DNA from: Thermodesulfovibrio sp.
GTDB lineage: Bacteria; Nitrospirota; Thermodesulfovibrionia; UBA6902
Reading direction: 5' to 3'
Length of the DNA stretch: 32,200 bases
NCBI GenBank assembly: GCA_026982355.1
Contig: JALSHG010000009.1
Location: 1-32,200, forward strand
Shown: piece after piece, positions 1 through 6,918 of the stretch
Numbering within the stretch: position 1 is the first letter of the stretch
Layout: the number at the start of each line of letters is the position of its first letter
Position numbers and translations under genes: made by a program
Notes under the pieces: model-generated
Databases searched by the model: none
The model's input: only the letters and a program-made list of their open reading frames with translations
Told to the model about the DNA's origin: nothing

Positions 1-2
1 TA

Positions 3-80
3 GGTTATGAATCCTTTCACAACTGGTATTGTGCCCTTGCCTCATGCCTTAGAGGTGAGGAGGCTTGTAAACAAAAATGA
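3..80 (+). CDS. C-terminal end of an upstream gene (partial)
   Basis: This open frame enters from the left window edge and ends with TGA at 78-80. That stop overlaps the ATG of the next gene (ATGA, 77-80), the usual arrangement for translationally coupled genes. The last 16 or so residues (NWYCALASCLRGEEAC) recur almost unchanged in the repeat copy at 869-915, where two of the four base differences are silent in this frame. That argues for real coding sequence rather than a leader. Too little is in the window to name the protein. Confidence 0.35.
   Translation, partial: GYESFHNWYCALASCLRGEEACKQK
21..67 (+). repeat. 47-bp direct repeat, copy 1
   Basis: It matches 869-915 at 43 of 47 positions by hand alignment. 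It lies just before the nucleotidyltransferase start, so the two copies bracket the MNT/HEPN pair. It also holds the AGGAGG at 58-63, upstream of the ATG at 77. Confidence 0.85.
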
Positions 81-457
81 ACAAGATAGAACAGATATTA
101 TCAAAGAACAAAAATATCGAAAAGCTCTCAATGTTGACAACTGAAGAGAGGGAAGCTGTTTTGGAATTTACAGGACTTTTGAGAGAGAGATTCGGCTCAA
201 TGATTCGGGGAATTGTTTTGTTTGGCTCTAAAATCAGCGGGAAAAGCGGCGAGGAGTCGGACATAGATATATTAATAGTGCTTAAGGAGCTTTCATGGGA
301 AATAAAAAAGACAATTTCAGGGTTGGCAGCCGAAGAGAACTTAAAACATAATGTGATTATCTCTACTATAAGATACGATGAAGCTACATGGGAGAATCCT
401 GTAGTAAAAGCCTCGCCTTTCGGCAGGGCTGTAAGGGAAGATGGTATATGGGTCTAA
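77..457 (+). CDS. MNT-type nucleotidyltransferase (antitoxin of an MNT/HEPN pair)
   Basis: A 126-residue minimal nucleotidyltransferase. The polymerase-beta-type signature is visible: G50-S51, ten residues, then D62-x-D64, the metal-binding pair, with a hydrophobic strand (ILIVL) after it. Length and fold fit the stand-alone MNT proteins paired with HEPN proteins. In characterised pairs the MNT partner AMPylates or otherwise silences the HEPN RNase; here that is inference from family and position. The start at 77 overlaps the upstream stop (ATGA) and has AGGAGG at 58-63, a rather long spacing. The 3' end overlaps the HEPN start by 10 bases, so the two are co-translated. The composition is AT-rich, unlike the genes right of 5 kb. 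Confidence 0.88.
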   Translation: MNKIEQILSKNKNIEKLSMLTTEEREAVLEFTGLLRERFGSMIRGIVLFGSKISGKSGEESDIDILIVLKELSWEIKKTISGLAAEENLKHNVIISTIRYDEATWENPVVKASPFGRAVREDGIWV

Positions 458-855
458 CCTCTGAACAGAAAGCACTTGCAAGGCATAGATTTGATAGAGC
501 TGAGACAACCCTCAACGAGGCAGCAGATGAGTTGTCTCGCAAAAATTTCAGATTGGCAGTAAACAGAGCGTATTATTCAGTCTTTTATGCAATGAGGGCA
601 TTTCTTGCAACAGCAAATAAGGATTCTTCAAAACACGCTGGTGTTATCTCCCTTTTCAATCAATATTTTATAAAAACAGGTATTGTCTCTGAAATCAGCT
701 TTAAGTCAATTCAGTCTCTTATGGATTTAAGGCATGAAGGTGATTATCAGGACTTTGCCGAAATAACCGAGGAAGAGGCTAAAGGGGCTGTTGAGACGGC
801 AAAGATTATAATCAATATGCTGAAAGAGCCGTTAGAAAAACTTTTTGAAGATTGA
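448..855 (+). CDS. HEPN-domain protein (putative toxin of an MNT/HEPN pair)
   Basis: A 135-residue all-helical HEPN protein. Visible family features are the NRAYYSVFYAMRAFL helix (about residues 39-53) and the DLRHEGDY motif near 93-100, whose Arg-His pair lies where HEPN RNases keep catalytic or structural residues. I take ATG 448 because AAGGGAAG lies seven bases upstream; a longer reading from 388 would run deep inside the MNT gene and add a non-HEPN N-terminus. It overlaps the MNT gene by 10 bases. HEPN proteins of this class are commonly RNA-cutting toxins neutralised by the MNT partner. The exact R-X4-6-H motif of HepT is not obvious, so RNase activity is an inference. Confidence 0.85.
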   Translation: MGLTSEQKALARHRFDRAETTLNEAADELSRKNFRLAVNRAYYSVFYAMRAFLATANKDSSKHAGVISLFNQYFIKTGIVSEISFKSIQSLMDLRHEGDYQDFAEITEEEAKGAVETAKIIINMLKEPLEKLFED

Positions 856-868
856 ACATAAATATTTT

Positions 869-915
869 AACTGGTATTGCGCCCTTGCGGAATGCCTTAG
901 AGGTGAGGAGGCTTG
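869..915 (+). repeat. 47-bp direct repeat, copy 2
   Basis: Second copy of the element at 21-67, starting 13 bases after the HEPN stop codon. Read in the same phase as copy 1 it encodes NWYCALAECLRGEEAC and then meets a stop, but it has no start or upstream gene in that frame. It therefore looks like a remnant of the 3' end of a related gene. Confidence 0.85.
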
Positions 916-1065
916 CAGGGAAAATTAACGGGGATATGAAGTAATGAGCTTTACATTGCAGCCGGCAACAAAGGATTGGCGCAGGGTTCTTAACGACATG
1001 GCTGAAGAAGAAATTATCTCCTACATTTTTGTAGGCGATATTTTTGTAGGGATAATATTTTAATA

Positions 1066-2901
1066 ATGAAAAGACCCCTCTTATATGTTTTTTCAAAAAC
1101 CGAAGAAATGAAAAACAGCATCTCTCGTTTTGTGAGATTTGTTGGTATTGAATCTAAAGGTCTTAAACACGAATTCGATCCTCAAAAGCATGCACACACT
1201 TTTTCCTTCATTGAAGAAATAACATCTGTTCTCGAACAAGCACCGCCGGAAAAACTGCTCCATACCGCTGTAATTCTGGACATCTCCGGAGCAGAAGACT
1301 ACAAATCATGGGATCCGATCAGGATAACCCCTGCTGCTTCCGATATCGCCGCGATGCTGACGCTTATGTATCCCGAGGTCTACTGGATATTTATTACAAT
1401 GGACGATAATATCCCATCGACAGATTTGCTATGGCTCAGTGATCACATTGTAAATCCCCTTAATACGGAGGGAATGGAAAAATGCATGTATTTGCTCAAT
1501 CAACATTATTATGGGTACTCTCCTCTATTTGATCCATCAGGTCTTAGAGCATGGCTTAAAAAGAAGATGAAAAAGGATACGACAGAGTCTGCCATTTCGT
1601 CAGACAAAGCAGAAGATTTGCCCTTTGCAGCAGCCATTGATGAAGAGACGTCTTATGCCTTTATGAATGCGTATCTGGCACATAAAATGGGTTATAAAAG
1701 TTATGCCGTTACCACTTTAGATATGATGAAACGACTTTTCAAAAATGGTGAAGATAAAAAAAATAAAAACACAAAAAATATTAATTTGGTCTTTGAAGAC
1801 CTGTTTGCAAGTTTTCCCGATAAAGACTCTTATTCTCATCTATCTGACATAAAGAAAAAGGACGCAGAATTCGAAGGCTTCGCCAAAGTCAAGAAGAGGA
1901 TATTCGTTACGGTAGGGCATAAACACATAGCTTGGTATAAGAGCAACAAAGAGCATATCCGCATGTTAAAACAAGAATGCAAACATATAAAGATGATTTA
2001 TAAACCGAGCGGAGGGATGTATAACCTTCTGGAAAAGGCGGGGCTGATTAAGGATTATTGGGCAGAGGCAAAAAGACAGTGGCGGGATGCAGTGCCGGGA
2101 GATGAAAAAAAAGAGGGGCACAGCGCCAGCGGGAAGCTGCTCCTCATCTCGGAAAAGCTGATTGATCGGGCTGAAAAGATATATCATAAGGCAATAACAG
2201 TTAAGGATTGTATTCATGGCGCTTTACTGGCGCTCGAAGCCAGGAATCTGCTGATGTATAAAACACCTACAACATGTCTTGAAGCTATCGCATTAAGACA
2301 CAAATTTGAGGTGAAGGCTGAGTGTATGTTCTACGGAGTTGAATACAACATCGATGTTCAGAGCAGGTTTAAGGAACTTGAGGGAGAGATACACACGATT
2401 TCAAAGTGGTTCCATCCGAAAGTGAAGAAAGCCTCGTCTCTCAATGCCAGGATGAGTATAGTAACCGAAATAATGCGGATTTTCAGAGAAGTTGGGCAGT
2501 TTGACGAAGAACAGGCTTGCCTTAAGTATTTCAGAAAACTAAACCGTAAATGGTTTTTTACGAGAAATCCTTGGATAATTCCGATTTATCCTATCCGGTT
2601 GTATGTGGAAACATTGGTCGGATCGTTCAGGTATTTTGTAATAGCGCTCTTATTCTGGCCCATACTTTTCGGGTTTATCAGCTCAATGGTTGGGGCGGAA
2701 TTTGGCAAAAATAATGATTCAATAGCAGGATTTTCAAAGCAGATGATCAACTCGTTCAGCATTTTTTTCGGGATACAACCCGTACAATTTCCGGAAAATC
2801 CCAGCGCTATGGCGATTACCATGTTTTTAATGATTGGAGGCTTTCTCCATCTCGGTATTTTTGTATCACACCTTTATACACTGATAACAAGGAGTAAATA
2901 A
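1066..2901 (+). CDS. Unrecognised 611-aa protein: receiver-like N-terminus, helical middle, 2-TM pore-like C-terminus
   Basis: I cannot assign a named family. Residues 1 to about 150 read like a degenerate receiver domain: strand LLYVFS, a strand AVILDIS where the phospho-Asp strand would be, then VYWIFIT. The acidic pair of a true receiver is missing from the first strand. Residues 190 to about 510 are charged and mostly helical, with no recognised catalytic motif. The C-terminus has TM1 at about 518-541, a re-entrant-looking stretch at 556-576 (MINSFSIFFGIQP) and TM2 at about 581-607. This resembles the TM1, pore loop and TM2 order of 2-TM ion channels, but without the TVGYGD filter. It heads a tight cassette (16-base gap to the next gene). 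Inference: a sensor domain gating a membrane pore. ATG 1066 lacks a strong Shine-Dalgarno sequence. Confidence 0.75.
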   Translation: MKRPLLYVFSKTEEMKNSISRFVRFVGIESKGLKHEFDPQKHAHTFSFIEEITSVLEQAPPEKLLHTAVILDISGAEDYKSWDPIRITPAASDIAAMLTLMYPEVYWIFITMDDNIPSTDLLWLSDHIVNPLNTEGMEKCMYLLNQHYYGYSPLFDPSGLRAWLKKKMKKDTTESAISSDKAEDLPFAAAIDEETSYAFMNAYLAHKMGYKSYAVTTLDMMKRLFKNGEDKKNKNTKNINLVFEDLFASFPDKDSYSHLSDIKKKDAEFEGFAKVKKRIFVTVGHKHIAWYKSNKEHIRMLKQECKHIKMIYKPSGGMYNLLEKAGLIKDYWAEAKRQWRDAVPGDEKKEGHSASGKLLLISEKLIDRAEKIYHKAITVKDCIHGALLALEARNLLMYKTPTTCLEAIALRHKFEVKAECMFYGVEYNIDVQSRFKELEGEIHTISKWFHPKVKKASSLNARMSIVTEIMRIFREVGQFDEEQACLKYFRKLNRKWFFTRNPWIIPIYPIRLYVETLVGSFRYFVIALLFWPILFGFISSMVGAEFGKNNDSIAGFSKQMINSFSIFFGIQPVQFPENPSAMAITMFLMIGGFLHLGIFVSHLYTLITRSK

Positions 2902-2917
2902 ATGAGGGAGATGTAAT

Positions 2918-3370
2918 ATGGATTCGAACGTTCCCATTTCGTTATTAGTAATATCAGCTTTTGTTGCACTGGATTTATGGGTAAATTACTTCCGTGCTTA
3001 TTCAAATAAGAAAGAAACAACGTCATCTTCGTCCAAAGATAAAGATTCGCCAGAATCATCTGAAAAAAAAGATGCTCCACAAACACCCAAAGAGCAAGAG
3101 ACTGAAAATAAAAGATATTCTCCTAATTTCAAAATCTGGGGGTTTGGAGCAATCCTTGGCGCAGCTTATCTCTTTATGCATTATTTGATCATTATTCTAA
3201 AAACACTCATCCCCTTCGGGAAAACAGTTAAATGGCATGAGATTGTTTTGCTTGCAGATAAGCCGACCGACTGGATGCTCGTTGTTTTGCCCTTGGGAAT
3301 ACTCACATTCATAATTATAACAATCGGTCTTTTTCTTTATTCTATTGTGAAAATATCAACAGAGGATTAA
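2918..3370 (+). CDS. Small three-TM membrane protein of the receiver/pore cassette
   Basis: A 150-residue protein with hydrophobic segments at about 7-25, 72-97 and 120-146. Between the first two lies a Ser/Glu/Lys-rich, probably disordered linker (about residues 30-68). It has no recognisable catalytic motif and I do not know the family. ATG 2918 is preceded by GAGGGAG with seven bases spacing. It lies 16 bases after the 611-aa pore-like protein and 14 bases before the next gene, so it is almost certainly co-transcribed and may be a membrane partner of the pore-like segment. Confidence 0.75.
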   Translation: MDSNVPISLLVISAFVALDLWVNYFRAYSNKKETTSSSSKDKDSPESSEKKDAPQTPKEQETENKRYSPNFKIWGFGAILGAAYLFMHYLIIILKTLIPFGKTVKWHEIVLLADKPTDWMLVVLPLGILTFIIITIGLFLYSIVKISTED

Positions 3371-3384
3371 GAATACAAAAACCC

Positions 3385-4011
3385 ATGGCATCAAAGGCAA
3401 CTTTAATTTCAGATAATAAAGAGCTGTACACTTCTTTCAAAAGGGCACTTAAAGCGGTGGGGCATATTGAACTTTCAAAAAATGTAATTAAGCATAACAT
3501 CGTAATCTTTGTTTTGGAGAACAACAAGGATTTCGATAGTTGGCTCTGGAGTGAATTCAGGACAAAAAAGAAAGCGCTGAACCCATTACTTGTTATTGGC
3601 ATAGAAAACAAGCATTCGTTTATAAATAGACATCCAATATTTATAAATTATTCCGATGAACATGCCTACATTCAGATACCTTTTGATTTGCCAGAACTCT
3701 TAAACACCATAAACAATTTGAAGCCTATTTATGACCATGTTACCAGGAAACTGATTGTAGCAGACTATTCTAAAGGATATGAGCATAAACTTATAACTCA
3801 CGATTTGAAAATAGTAGAGGGGGACAAAAAGGCAACGATTGGCAGTTTGAAAAATGCAAGAGATTTTTATGATTCCACAGGAGAAAAGGAAATAGTAAAA
3901 TTAATTGATGAAAAAATAAAAATCATGGAAAACATGGATGAATGGGAACAAGTTGCAGTTGAGGTTAAGGAATACCTTGAAAGCAGATTCAAGGCGAAGA
4001 GGAACAAATAA
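3385..4011 (+). CDS. Receiver-like (degenerate) protein, 208 aa
   Basis: The N-terminal 120 or so residues follow the receiver pattern: strand ATLISDN, helix ELYTSFKRALKAVG, strand IVIFVLENN, strand LLVIGIE, then YIQIPFDLPELLNTINNL, which matches the KPF-DLEELL end of receivers. The phospho-acceptor Asp and the conserved Lys are replaced, so it should not be phosphorylated normally. Residues 125-208 form a charged helical tail with no DNA-binding motif I can see. Its stop abuts the start of the next gene (TAAATG), so the two are tightly coupled. Likely role: a protein-interaction partner of the true receiver downstream. Confidence 0.7.
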   Translation: MASKATLISDNKELYTSFKRALKAVGHIELSKNVIKHNIVIFVLENNKDFDSWLWSEFRTKKKALNPLLVIGIENKHSFINRHPIFINYSDEHAYIQIPFDLPELLNTINNLKPIYDHVTRKLIVADYSKGYEHKLITHDLKIVEGDKKATIGSLKNARDFYDSTGEKEIVKLIDEKIKIMENMDEWEQVAVEVKEYLESRFKAKRNK

Positions 4012-4875
4012 ATGGCAAAAATTCTTTGCATAGATGATACACCTGAAGAAATATTAGAATCAGGGAAATCATTGAAAAACATTGTTAACAGTATTTTCAG
4101 TGGTACAGATTATGAAGTAATTTTCAAAAAGACCGGCAATGAAGGTATCAGGATTGCATCAGAGGATACGGAAATAAAATTAGTTTTGCTGGATGTTGAA
4201 TTTAACGGGAAAATAGAAGGCCCTCGAATTGCCGATGAGCTACAGGAAAAGGCGCCACTTGTTAAAGTCATAGTGTTAACAAGGATTGACGATAAAGGCA
4301 ATAAAATCAGCTTCGGATGGAAACCAAATGTTGTGCATTATGTTTTAAAGAGAGACATTTCAATGTCAAATTTACAAAATAAATTGAAAAGCTTGTGTAA
4401 GGCTATCATTGAAGATTATGCCAATAAAAATTGGGAAGTCAAATACAATCATGGTTCTGATGCCATAATATTGACAAATACAAAGACCGGACAATGTTAT
4501 GGTATTGATATACCTCTTACATCAAAACCGGCCCTCCTTAAGTGTATGCAAGAACCTAATTGTCCCGTAGATTTACCAACAGAGGAATTCGGTAAAAATC
4601 TAAATAAAGTGCATAACTCTATAAATGAAAAGGTTCTTGAAGGAACAAATTGGAACATATGGGGTATTTTAAGCAGAGAGATGTGCGCAAAAGGACAGTT
4701 AAAGTTAGTTGTCGGCTCAGTAACGGATGATTCCCCACCAATTGATAAAAAAGACTCTTATGCTCTTCAATCTGAATTTGAAAGCTTTAAAAAAGATATA
4801 GAATCAAGGTTAGAAAAAATAGAGCAGGCTTTAAATTTCAAAAAACCTAAGAAAAAGGCAACTGCCCAGGTATAA
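4012..4875 (+). CDS. Response-regulator receiver protein with novel C-terminal region
   Basis: A 287-residue protein with a complete receiver domain: acidic pair D8-D9, phospho-acceptor D61 in LVLLDVEF, T90 in VIVLTR and K113 in YVLKRD. Residues 140-235 might be a diverged winged-helix domain (the run from IPLTSKPALL to KLVVGSV has that rhythm), but this is weak. Residues 250-280 look like a coiled coil (ESFKKDIESRLEKIEQAL) with a Lys-rich tail. The start follows the previous stop directly, with GAGGAAC as ribosome site. No histidine kinase lies in the window. A receiver sharing a cassette with two receiver-like proteins and a pore-like protein is unusual. Confidence 0.8.
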   Translation: MAKILCIDDTPEEILESGKSLKNIVNSIFSGTDYEVIFKKTGNEGIRIASEDTEIKLVLLDVEFNGKIEGPRIADELQEKAPLVKVIVLTRIDDKGNKISFGWKPNVVHYVLKRDISMSNLQNKLKSLCKAIIEDYANKNWEVKYNHGSDAIILTNTKTGQCYGIDIPLTSKPALLKCMQEPNCPVDLPTEEFGKNLNKVHNSINEKVLEGTNWNIWGILSREMCAKGQLKLVVGSVTDDSPPIDKKDSYALQSEFESFKKDIESRLEKIEQALNFKKPKKKATAQV

Positions 4876-5184
4876 TTCGACCCTGATTTACTCTTCTATC
4901 ATTTTTTGCCGGACTAACCCTCACCTGTTATGGCGTACTCTTCTGCATGGAAGATACAATCAAAGCCATCTTCTACAGTTAGAAAAAAATAATTGAGTAA
5001 TAACAGATAGTTATGAAAGCACAAAAGGGGCGTGGCACTGTGTATGTCGTCAATGTGCTTATGGAATTATAAGTTTTTTTAATGTATGCGCCTGCCCGGG
5101 CGGCGGTGTTTTTATGCAACCGTAAGGGTCAGAAAACCACTCTGCAGGCTCTTCGGACCGGTTTGTGCAGTATCAAGAACAACC
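4876..5184. other. Gene-free junction between AT-rich and GC-rich regions
   Basis: No gene is supportable here. The first 200 bases keep the AT-rich character of the left part. From about 5091 the sequence becomes GC-rich and begins with a right-half copy of the interspersed repeat. I see no tRNA, integrase or clear attachment site, and no strong intrinsic terminator after 4875. The Fe-S gene on the other strand stops at 5185. Confidence 0.5.
5091..5127 (+). repeat. Interspersed palindromic repeat, right half
   Basis: It contains GGTGTTTTTATGCAACC followed by GTAAGG, the right-end consensus of the family. It is the leftmost member in the window and sits exactly at the composition change. Confidence 0.75.
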
Positions 5185-6300
5185 TCAGGACATAAGCTGC
5201 AGCCTGTTCTTCAGGTACCAGCGGTTCAGCCAGTTTTTCCAGCTCTTGTTGTACTTCCTGTTGTGCAGCTTTTCGGGGTCCCTGAACACGAGGTCCAGGA
5301 CATGCAGGGAAGAGGCATAGGAGGAGATACGCTCCCTGCAATGCGCGCAATATGTGACCACGCGGCCCTTTGCCTGGGCCACCCGCTTTTGTGAATGCCT
5401 GTCGGAAAGTCCGGCATTGCCGCAGGGCGCGCAGCCGCCCGCGCCGCAGCAGTTTGTGACCTCGTTCCTGAAAGGCATCTCCGCTATCTTGTAATCCAGG
5501 CGTGTGACTATTTCCCTGACCGCGCTGCGTATCCCGGGCGTGTACCTCGCAGGGCATACATCGTGTATGCTGACCTTCCGCCCCTGCCCGGAAACGGACA
5601 CGGGGAAGCCCTTTGCCGTCATCAGCTCGTATATCGTCCGTATCTTCATGCTGCTGTTTTCAACAAAGACCTTATGGCAGTTGATGCAGGCCACGACCAC
5701 TTCCTCAACGCCCAGGCGGGAGAACACCTCCATGGTGTTTCTGAATATCGCTTGAAACCTTTCCTCATCGCCCATGTCCCTGCTCGGTTTGCCGCAGCAG
5801 TTAAGGACAATGCCGGTCCCCGGGATCTTTTCACGGAGATACCTGTAGGAGTCCACCACCAGGCCCGGGGAATAGGCCGGAAAGGCGCAGCCCGGGAAGA
5901 AGACTGTCTTCGGTGCGGCGCCGTTTCCCGCTGCAGGACCTTTGCTCAGTGTGAATACGCGCGATGTACTGAAGGTCTGATGGCTGCCGACGGCCTTGAG
6001 TTTAGGCAGTACGGCCCTGTAACCGGAATCCCCGGGCAGCGCCTTTGCCTGCACGGCCATGAATATTTTCCTGCGGGCCTCGAGATACATATCCCCGGGA
6101 TAGAGATTTAAATGACATACCCGCCTGCACAGTCCGCACAGTGTGCAGGAATACGCCATCTCTATGTCCTGCAGGGGGTTTTGCCTGAATTTCCCGGCGA
6201 GGTCCCTCGGCGTCTTGCAGTAATGGCCCAGGAAAATGCAGTTTTTGATGCATGCTCCGCAGTCATCGCATGCCTCTATTATTTTTTCGGTTTCACCCAT
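5185..6300 (-). CDS. HdrD-like Fe-S protein with two 4Fe-4S motifs and two CCG domains
   Basis: A 371-residue cytoplasmic electron-transfer protein. Near the N-terminus it has two CxxCxxCxxxC ferredoxin motifs (starting CDDCGACIKNC and CTLCGLCRRVC). Two cysteine-rich CCG domains follow, with NCCGKP near the middle and NCCGAGGCAPCG near residue 290. This is the layout of HdrD/GlpC-type proteins, which pass electrons to or from disulfides or quinone-linked partners. ATG 6300 has GGAGG eight bases upstream. It is the last gene of the leftward cluster, 27 bases after the selenocysteine rhodanese. Inference: it links the periplasmic sulfur chemistry of this cluster to a cytoplasmic thiol or quinone carrier. 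No TM helix or flavin site is seen. Confidence 0.85.
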   Translation of the reverse strand: MGETEKIIEACDDCGACIKNCIFLGHYCKTPRDLAGKFRQNPLQDIEMAYSCTLCGLCRRVCHLNLYPGDMYLEARRKIFMAVQAKALPGDSGYRAVLPKLKAVGSHQTFSTSRVFTLSKGPAAGNGAAPKTVFFPGCAFPAYSPGLVVDSYRYLREKIPGTGIVLNCCGKPSRDMGDEERFQAIFRNTMEVFSRLGVEEVVVACINCHKVFVENSSMKIRTIYELMTAKGFPVSVSGQGRKVSIHDVCPARYTPGIRSAVREIVTRLDYKIAEMPFRNEVTNCCGAGGCAPCGNAGLSDRHSQKRVAQAKGRVVTYCAHCRERISSYASSLHVLDLVFRDPEKLHNRKYNKSWKNWLNRWYLKNRLQLMS

Positions 6301-6327
6301 TTATAAAACCTCCGTATGAGCGCCTTC

Positions 6328-6783
6328 TCAGAAGGAAAACCAGCCGCCCCCGGACTTCACGGGGTAACCGGCCTTTTTCCAGACGCTGAGTCCGTCTTCC
6401 ATATACACGGCGTTTCTGTAGCCAAGCTCATTCAATCTCCTGGCCGCCAACGGCGACCTCCGGTCGAATATTCAGTAGACGATTATGCGGGCATTCTTGT
6501 CGGGTATTTTATTTTGCACGAGAAACTCCAGGGTCCCGCGCGAGATATTTATTGCGCCCTTGATGTGTTCCTTCTCAAACTCCTCCTTGTCCCGCACGTC
6601 AAGGATAATGATGTCCTCGCCCCTGTCCATCATGCTTTTAAGTTCATGTACCGAGACCTTTTCCGTTTTTGCCTTCGCATCCGCTACAAGCTGCTCCGGC
6701 GTCAGGTCGCCGGCATGGGCGGCAAAGGCGGAAACCATGACGAATACAGCGGCCAGCAAGAGTATGCCGTGTTTTTTTAACAT
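6328..6783 (-). CDS. Exported single-domain rhodanese, selenocysteine at the active site (UGA read-through)
   Basis: An exported 151-residue rhodanese (sulfurtransferase). Signal peptide: residues 1-24 (MLKKHG then a hydrophobic run, AAHA cleavage site). Rhodanese features: IIILDVRDKEEFEKEHIKGAINI, then ARIIVY followed by an in-frame UGA at codon 104 (6474-6472), then IFDRRSPLAARRLNELGY, a GGL-type MEDGLSVW and a normal C-terminus ending at 6328. The UGA falls exactly where the catalytic Cys of the family sits (VYC-x-x-G-x-R-S), and 47 codons of good rhodanese sequence follow in the same frame. A SECIS-like hairpin lies at 6442-6458. ATG 6783 is chosen over an upstream ATG at 6816 because GGAGGG precedes it and the signal peptide starts there; the upstream ATG lies inside a repeat. 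Alternative: a pseudogene by point mutation. Confidence 0.82.
6442..6458 (-). promoter_or_regulatory. Predicted bacterial SECIS hairpin of the rhodanese
   Basis: In transcript sense, 13 bases after the UGA begins a seven-base-pair stem (GGUCGCC with GGCGGCC, one U-G wobble) closed by the loop GUU. The loop G is 21 bases after UGA. A stem of this size with G among the first two loop bases, 16-37 bases downstream of UGA, is the standard bacterial SECIS description. Confidence 0.72.
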
Positions 6784-6810
6784 ATATCCCTCCTTTACAA
6801 CATTAACTGG

Positions 6811-6872
6811 TTGCATAAAAATACCGCCGGCAGGAGAGCCTGCCGGAAAAGCTTTATCCGCAATCCCTTTCA
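6811..6872 (-). repeat. Interspersed repeat, diverged, upstream of the rhodanese
   Basis: It contains GTTGCATAAA and CCGGCAGGAGAGCC, followed by GGAAAAGCTTTATCCGC. The last piece is shared in reverse with the interior of the 213-bp copy at 31280-31492. It fills the gap between the TVP38-type gene and the rhodanese. Confidence 0.65.
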
Positions 6873-6918
6873 GGGGGGCGGGATTTCGTTCTGCCCCCCC
6901 GCAACCGCACCCTTCATG

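Noticed and set aside
944-1063. 39-codon open frame between repeat copy 2 and the 611-aa gene
   Set aside because: It has no ribosome site or family resemblance, and its end is a tandem 15-bp duplication (ATTTTTGTAGGCGAT-like) at 1025-1054.
5176-5187. UGA stop of the HdrD-like gene as another selenocysteine codon
   Set aside because: Only a few codons follow before another stop, and the protein is complete with all its cysteine motifs.
5395-6111. 238-codon open frame on the plus strand
   Set aside because: It is a shadow of the HdrD-like gene, whose cysteine motifs and start are unambiguous.
6328-6474. Rhodanese as a truncated pseudogene or sequencing frameshift
   Set aside because: The reading frame does not shift, the only interruption is UGA at the catalytic position, the tail is intact, and a second gene of the same operon shows the same pattern with a SECIS-like hairpin. 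A point mutation remains possible but is less likely.
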